Made by a program: the position numbers and the translations under genes. Shown in pieces: positions 59,664-64,000 of a stretch of 64,000 bases of DNA. This DNA comes from an uncultured Clostridia bacterium (lineage in GTDB: Bacteria > Bacillota > Clostridia > Christensenellales > UBA1242): positions 62,001 through 126,000 of the forward strand of contig CAKVLP010000002.1 of the NCBI GenBank assembly GCA_934757825.1, given 5' to 3'. The notes below the pieces were generated by a model, which did not search any database, was not told the origin of the DNA, and worked only from the letters and a program-made list of their open reading frames with translations. Within the stretch, counting starts at the first letter, position 1, and the number at the start of each line of letters is the position of its first letter.

Positions 59664-60953
59664 ATGGATTTATTCGAAGCAAATATAAAACAATATGCGC
59701 CTTTGGCAGATAGAATGCGACCTAGCGACCTAAGCGGGTTTATAGGGCAGGAGCACCTAATTCACGACGGGAGCCTGCTTGTGAGGGCGATTAAGGCTAG
59801 CACAATAGGCAGTTGTATTTTTTGGGGTCCTCCGGGCACTGGCAAAACTACAATTGCCAACATTATTGCAAATTCCTGTAACGGCATTTTCAAAAAACTT
59901 AACGCCGTAAGTTCGGGCGTGGGCGATGCTAAGGAGATAATCTCGCAAGCCAAAAGCACCCTCCAACTTTATGGTAAAAAGACATTTTTGCTACTAGACG
60001 AGTGCCATAGGTGGAGCAAAGCACAGTCCGATTGCGTGCTCGAAGCAATTGAAACGGGCTGTATTGTGTTTATAGGCTCGACCACCGAAAACCCATATAT
60101 CAATATGACGCGCGCTATTGTAAGCCGATGCCAAGTGTTTGAGTTTAAACCACTTTCCAAGGAAAACATCATAAAAGCGCTTAATATGGCGGTTGCAGAC
60201 AAGGAAAAGGGGTATGGGAATATAAACGTAAAACTTTTGCCTGAGGCTAGCGAACATCTTGCTTGGGCAAGCGCCGGCGACCTAAGAAGTGCCTATAACG
60301 CGCTTGAACTTGCGGTCAAAACGACCCTAGCCAACGCGTTTGGCGAAATAACAATCGACAAAAAAACAGCCGAGGAGTGTATTCAAAAACGCGAAATTGC
60401 GCTCGATGAAAACACCAGTTTTGATATGCTAAGTGCCTTTTGCAAAAGCCTAAGGGGTAGTGATGCCGACGCGGCACTATTCTATGCCCAAAAACTTTTG
60501 CTTAGTGGTTTCGACCCGCTTATACTTGCCCGCCGACTTGTCGCTCACGCAAGCGAAGATGTGGGAATGGCAGATAGTAATGCGGTGTTGCTTGCATTGT
60601 CGGCTTTGCAAAGTTGCGAAAAACTTGGAATGCCCGAATGCAACCTTACACTTTGTCACGCAATAATTTACATATGTGAGGCTGAAAAGAGCAATAGCGT
60701 GTGTGTCGCTATGAACGAGGCGAGGGCAGACGCAGAGGCGTATAAGGACGCAGTTGTGCCAAATCATCTTAAAAATCACCCGACAGGCTACTCAGACGGA
60801 CACGGGTCATATAAATATCCGCATGACTTTGGCGGATATGTGAAACAACAGTATCTTCCTGATGTTGTCAAAGATAAAGTATATTATCACCCTTCGAATA
60901 ATGGTCGCGAAAAGGGAATGCTTAGAAAAAAGTTTAGTAAGAATATGAAATAA
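59664..60953 (+). CDS. rarA: Replication-associated recombination ATPase RarA (MgsA)
   Basis: 429 residues. LFEANIKQYAPLADRMRPSD opening, Walker A GPPGTGKTTIANI (about 51-63), FLLLDECHRW Walker B, GSTTENPYINM sensor 1, and C-terminal blocks LRRG-like SLRGSDADAALFYAQKLL and the PNHLKNHPTGYSD. RarA is a clamp-loader-like AAA+ ATPase that acts at stalled forks. Own promoter; a LexA-like box lies upstream. Confidence 0.94.
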   Translation: MDLFEANIKQYAPLADRMRPSDLSGFIGQEHLIHDGSLLVRAIKASTIGSCIFWGPPGTGKTTIANIIANSCNGIFKKLNAVSSGVGDAKEIISQAKSTLQLYGKKTFLLLDECHRWSKAQSDCVLEAIETGCIVFIGSTTENPYINMTRAIVSRCQVFEFKPLSKENIIKALNMAVADKEKGYGNINVKLLPEASEHLAWASAGDLRSAYNALELAVKTTLANAFGEITIDKKTAEECIQKREIALDENTSFDMLSAFCKSLRGSDADAALFYAQKLLLSGFDPLILARRLVAHASEDVGMADSNAVLLALSALQSCEKLGMPECNLTLCHAIIYICEAEKSNSVCVAMNEARADAEAYKDAVVPNHLKNHPTGYSDGHGSYKYPHDFGGYVKQQYLPDVVKDKVYYHPSNNGREKGMLRKKFSKNMK

Positions 60954-60982
60954 AAAAACCACCTAATCTAGGTGGTTTTTTT
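60953..60982. terminator. Bidirectional terminator
   Basis: AAAAAACCACCTA pairs with TAGGTGGTTTTTTT around an ATC loop, between convergent rarA and the phosphatase gene. Confidence 0.92.
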
Positions 60983-61865
60983 AAATTAACTCAGCATAAA
61001 TAGGAAAGTGGTCGCTTGCATAATGATTATTATATTTTTTGTCAACCACTTTATAATCTCTCACTTCAAAACTATTTGGTAGTTGCAACATAAAGTCAAT
61101 TTTCACATTTGGATATTCATTTTTAAAATAATTTATTGTGCCTTTGTGTTCATCTTCAAAACCAATCCCAACATCATTAAAATATTGCTTTGCGTATGCA
61201 ATTGCCTTGCTATCTGGGTCGCAATTAAAGTCGCCCATTATAATAGTAGGCAGGTTGTACAAACTTAGTCTATCGTAAATCAACTGTATGCTTTTAATTT
61301 GTATTTCGTTGGATTTATAGTCGAGATGAGTGTTTCCCACAACAAACTTTTTATTTGTGTTTTTGTTTTTAAGGATAACAAAAGTGCAGATTCTATAATA
61401 ACTCGCGTCCCAAGTATTGCTCATTGTGTCTGGTGTGTCGCTAAGCCAAAAGGTTTGAGAATGCTCTAATTCATACATATCTTTCCTATAAAATATAGGC
61501 AAACATTCGGAAAGGGTAGTCGAATCTCTTTGAGTTGCGACGGAGCCATAACCTCTTAGGATTTTTTTAAAAAATTGATATTGTTCTTCCTTGTTTTCTT
61601 GCATACAAACTATCGAAGGTGTGCTTTCTTGCAAAAGATTGCAAATAATAGAGGCTCTTCCCCTCCAGGAAAATTCGTCTTTGTCTGCACTTGAAATGCA
61701 CCTAACATTAAAGGTCATAATTGATTGAGTGGTATTATCTTTGTCAATCTTAATCCTCCGCATTGTTGTCGCTAAGTAGGATATGTCGTCCTTATAAACA
61801 ATCCCAACAATCGTGCAGGAAATAAGCAATATTAGTATTGTTGTCCATATTATAATCTTTTTCAT
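60981..61865 (-). CDS. Membrane-anchored endonuclease/exonuclease/phosphatase-family protein
   Basis: 294 residues. N-terminal membrane segment (about 3-23), then EEP fold: TFNVRC (Asn52), MQENKE (Glu), GNTHLDYKS (His), MGDFNCDPDS (Asp-Asn), FMLQ and ASDHFPI (Asp-His). All metal/catalytic blocks are present, so it is probably active on a phosphodiester or phosphoester outside the membrane. More A/T-rich than its neighbours. Next gene to the right is a GDPD-like protein on the same strand, also of the phosphodiesterase type. Confidence 0.9.
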   Translation of the reverse strand: MKKIIIWTTILILLISCTIVGIVYKDDISYLATTMRRIKIDKDNTTQSIMTFNVRCISSADKDEFSWRGRASIICNLLQESTPSIVCMQENKEEQYQFFKKILRGYGSVATQRDSTTLSECLPIFYRKDMYELEHSQTFWLSDTPDTMSNTWDASYYRICTFVILKNKNTNKKFVVGNTHLDYKSNEIQIKSIQLIYDRLSLYNLPTIIMGDFNCDPDSKAIAYAKQYFNDVGIGFEDEHKGTINYFKNEYPNVKIDFMLQLPNSFEVRDYKVVDKKYNNHYASDHFPIYAELI

Positions 61866-61910
61866 AACGTAAATCCTTAGTGCCTCTTATGTAGGCTTTT
61901 AGTGTTTTTT

Positions 61911-61941
61911 AAACAAACAACCCCTGTAAATAGCAGGGGTC
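61911..61941 (-). terminator. Terminator of the GDPD-like gene
   Basis: CCCCTG (61921-61926) pairs with CAGGGG (61934-61939); on the minus strand TTGTTTGTTT follows. Confidence 0.65.
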
Positions 61942-61945
61942 GTCT

Positions 61946-62833
61946 TTATATCGTAGGTTCAAATCCGGTGAAAACTATGTTGTCGCAATGTTTTGCAACG
62001 TCCAAGTATTCTTGTTGGTTTCTAACATTGTAAGCAATAACGCACACTGGCTTTATCCTTTTTACATATCTGCAAGGCAAGTCTTTTGCGTTGTAGCATA
62101 TAAAGTCGGGAAGAGCGATTTTGTAAAGTTTTAGTTTTGTAAGGTGTTTTGCTTTGATTGAGCCATACATTTTAACTTTAAACTTTCCGCTTCTTAGAAT
62201 TCTTGGGAACCAAGGTGCTTGTGCTAGGAACCATTCAAGCGTATAAGGGTTAAGGCTCATAACAGCCACACTATCGAATAGGTTGTGTTTAACAATGTAC
62301 TCGTCTAGCATATCTGCCACTTTTTGCTCAAACTTTCCAACCGTGCCGTCGTTGTTGATGTCGATAATCACAGGGACTTTGCCGGCAATTGTGTTAAGCG
62401 CTTCTTGAAGAGTAGGAATTGTTTCGGTCGTTTCGCCAATGTTGATTTGTTTTATTTCGTCAAGCGTCATTTTTGTAAGATATCCGCTTGCTTTGGTGGT
62501 TGTGCTAAGCACTTTGCCGTTAAAACAAACAATCTCGCCGTCATCCAACATCTGCACTTGAATAAGGATTGGATATCCTTTTTTCATAGCGTTTTTGTAT
62601 GCTTTAAGTGTGTTCTCAGGTGCGTCCTCGCTGGTCAATCCAAACTTGGCAATATAGTTGTCTATAAGCCACGCGTGTTGTAGAATGTTGTCAACGTAGT
62701 CGTTTTTAAGTCTCAAATCGCGTAGTTCGTTGTCTTTGCAAATCCTTAAAAATTTGGTTTTTCTGTCGTCATATTTAGTAGGTATGTTTTTCAAAACGGG
62801 TTTGTCAACTCGTTTAATATCTTCTTTTTTCAT
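61946..62833 (-). CDS. GDPD-fold protein lacking catalytic residues
   Basis: 295 residues. APENTLKAYKNAMKKGYPIL (about 71-90), LSTTTKASGYLTKMTLDEIK (about 109-128), IPTLQEAL and VPVIIDIN are glycerophosphodiester phosphodiesterase blocks in the right order. The active residues are gone: IAHRG reads IAKFG (61-65), the ExD pair is QVQ (92-94), and FHD reads FNG (104-106). The 55-residue N-terminal extension is charged and lacks a signal peptide. I infer a non-enzymatic role or another chemistry. Confidence 0.8.
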   Translation of the reverse strand: MKKEDIKRVDKPVLKNIPTKYDDRKTKFLRICKDNELRDLRLKNDYVDNILQHAWLIDNYIAKFGLTSEDAPENTLKAYKNAMKKGYPILIQVQMLDDGEIVCFNGKVLSTTTKASGYLTKMTLDEIKQINIGETTETIPTLQEALNTIAGKVPVIIDINNDGTVGKFEQKVADMLDEYIVKHNLFDSVAVMSLNPYTLEWFLAQAPWFPRILRSGKFKVKMYGSIKAKHLTKLKLYKIALPDFICYNAKDLPCRYVKRIKPVCVIAYNVRNQQEYLDVAKHCDNIVFTGFEPTI

Positions 62834-62991
62834 TTCATATATCCTTAAAATTCAAAACGGGGTTTTGAATACAATTTTACTTATTAGTTGACTTATTATA
62901 ACAAAGTAAATTGAAATTTACTACTAAATTTGCCCAAAAAGTAAAATTTTGTTCAAATATTTAATCAAAATGATTATTTTAAATAAAATTA

Positions 62992-63020
62992 TTGCTTTAA
63001 AATCAACTTTGATATATATT
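62992..63020 (+). promoter_or_regulatory. lepA promoter
   Basis: TTGCTT (62992-62997), 17 bp, TATATT (63015-63020). Confidence 0.45.
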
Positions 63021-63047
63021 ATTAACATATAAAAACGGAGATTTTAA

Positions 63048-64000
63048 ATGAACGATAGACAAAAACACATAAGAAATTTTTGTATTGTTGCCCACATCGA
63101 CCACGGCAAAAGTACGCTTGCAGATAGGCTATTGGAGGCCACAGGCACGGTCGCTAAACGCGACTTGACCGACCAGATTTTGGATAGTATGGACATCGAA
63201 AAAGAGCGTGGCATAACAATAAAACTTACCCCAAGCCGAATGAAGTACACTTATAATGGCGAGGAGTACGAACTTAATCTTATCGACACCCCAGGTCACG
63301 TGGACTTTACTTATGAGGTTTCGAGGTCGCTTGCTGCTTGTGAGGGCGCAATTTTGATAGTAGACGCCACACAAGGGGTGGAGGCTCAGACACTTGCCAA
63401 CGCGTATTTGGCGGTTGAAAACGACTTGGAAATTTTGCCAGTCATCAACAAAATCGACCTTCCTAGTGCCAACATTGAGGACACTCGAAAGGAGATTGAG
63501 GATATTATAGGTCTTCCTGCCGACGAGTGCCCAGCGATTTCCGCTAAGGACGGCACTAATATCGACGCGGTTTTAAAGGCGATTGTCGAGCAAGTTCCCG
63601 CTCCAAAGGGCGACGAAAATGCTCCTCTTAAAGCCCTAATATTTGATAGTTATTACGACAACTTTAAGGGCGCTGTGTGCTTGGTTAGGATTGTGGACGG
63701 CTGTGTCAAAAAGAATGACAAAATCAAGTTTTTCTCCACTGGAAAGTCCTACGATGTGACCGAAATAGGCTATTTTAGCCCAAGCCCAAAGGAAAGCGAC
63801 GTGCTTCAAGCGGGCGACGTAGGGTACATCTGCGCTAGCATTAAGGCGGTTAGCGAAACTAAGGTTGGCGACACAATTACTAATGCCGAAAATCCTACTC
63901 TTAGCCCACTTCCAGGGTACAAGGAAGTTCAGCCGGTTGTGTTTAGCGGAATTTTCTGCGTGGACGGCTCGCGTTACAATGACTTAAAAGATGCCCTAGA
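63048..64000 (+). CDS. lepA: Elongation factor 4 (LepA), 3' end outside window
   Basis: The first 317 residues are present, ATG 63048 after ACGGAG. G domain: [20 protein letters not shown] (P-loop), [29 protein letters not shown]. LepA-specific [16 protein letters not shown] and the domain-2 beta-barrel ([17 protein letters not shown]) follow. LepA is a ribosome-dependent GTPase that back-translocates or helps initiation/assembly. The frame runs open to the right edge. Confidence 0.96.
   Translation, partial: MNDRQKHIRNFCIVAHIDHGKSTLADRLLEATGTVAKRDLTDQILDSMDIEKERGITIKLTPSRMKYTYNGEEYELNLIDTPGHVDFTYEVSRSLAACEGAILIVDATQGVEAQTLANAYLAVENDLEILPVINKIDLPSANIEDTRKEIEDIIGLPADECPAISAKDGTNIDAVLKAIVEQVPAPKGDENAPLKALIFDSYYDNFKGAVCLVRIVDGCVKKNDKIKFFSTGKSYDVTEIGYFSPSPKESDVLQAGDVGYICASIKAVSETKVGDTITNAENPTLSPLPGYKEVQPVVFSGIFCVDGSRYNDLKDAL

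Noticed and set aside
61950..61966. GGTTCAAATCC-like tRNA T-loop sequence
   Set aside because: It lies inside the C-terminal codons of the GDPD-like gene (minus strand) and no acceptor, D or anticodon arms can be folded around it.
1..64000. CRISPR arrays or insertion sequences
   Set aside because: No regularly spaced direct repeats, transposase genes or terminal inverted repeats with target duplications were seen.

Overview
The window comes from a low-G+C, endospore-forming Bacillota, most like an uncultured Clostridia lineage. The evidence is the spore protease Gpr, a SigK-type mother-cell sigma factor with its pro-sequence, a PdaB-like polysaccharide deacetylase, a ctsR-mcsA-clpC operon with a perfect CtsR operator, RNase J, a TrmR/TrhP-type tRNA wobble-uridine pair, strong AGGAGG ribosome binding sites and frequent TTG starts. 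Most genes are on the + strand. Many operons end in clear hairpin/T-run terminators.

Layout. 1-4097: end of a very large GLUG-repeat surface protein. 4098-4553: gene-free, with a strong promoter, several hairpins and a terminator (candidate small RNA). 4554-9796: rpsT (-), gpr, a lytic transglycosylase, a DegV protein, an amidohydrolase that has lost its metal ligands, and an unrecognised protein. 9797-10364: a 19-residue hydrophobic peptide gene with its own promoter and terminator. 10365-15537: ctsR-mcsA-clpC (no mcsB), hpf, and a degenerate ABC ATPase paired with a PucR-type HTH protein. 15548-21107: subtilase, cysteine desulfurase facing a DUF3343 protein, nth, obg, yhbY. 21173-29541: PAP2 phosphatase, tsaE-tsaB-rimI, an alpha/beta hydrolase, a membrane-anchored MurF-like ligase and a Ddl-type ligase, a truncated HTH regulator under a LexA-like box, and murG. 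29793-35957: a gyrase/topoisomerase IV pair, polysaccharide deacetylase, tandem-OB SSB-like protein. 36088-40251: two secreted, membrane-anchored SH3-like proteins around a sigma-region-4-like regulator whose upstream region has a LexA-like box. 40340-50818: a compact phage morphogenesis module (TerL, TerS-like, portal, scaffold-like, capsid, connector-like, beta-propeller hub-like, fibre-like, coiled coil, two holin-like genes), without integrase, repressor, replication, tail tube or endolysin genes. 50907-64000: membrane protein, RNase J, trmR, U32 peptidase/TrhP, sigK, lipoprotein, rnpB, two membrane proteins, rarA, an EEP phosphatase, a GDPD-like protein without catalytic residues, and the start of lepA.

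How it fits together. The CtsR operator should make the protein quality-control operon heat/stress inducible. The TsaE/TsaB/RimI block and TrmR/TrhP serve tRNA modification. MurF-like/Ddl-like and MurG serve peptidoglycan precursor synthesis. The most unusual content is the intact phage-particle module beside a LexA-boxed, sigma-like regulator, which looks more like a domesticated particle than a complete prophage. Three further proteins keep an enzyme fold but have lost its hallmark catalytic residues.
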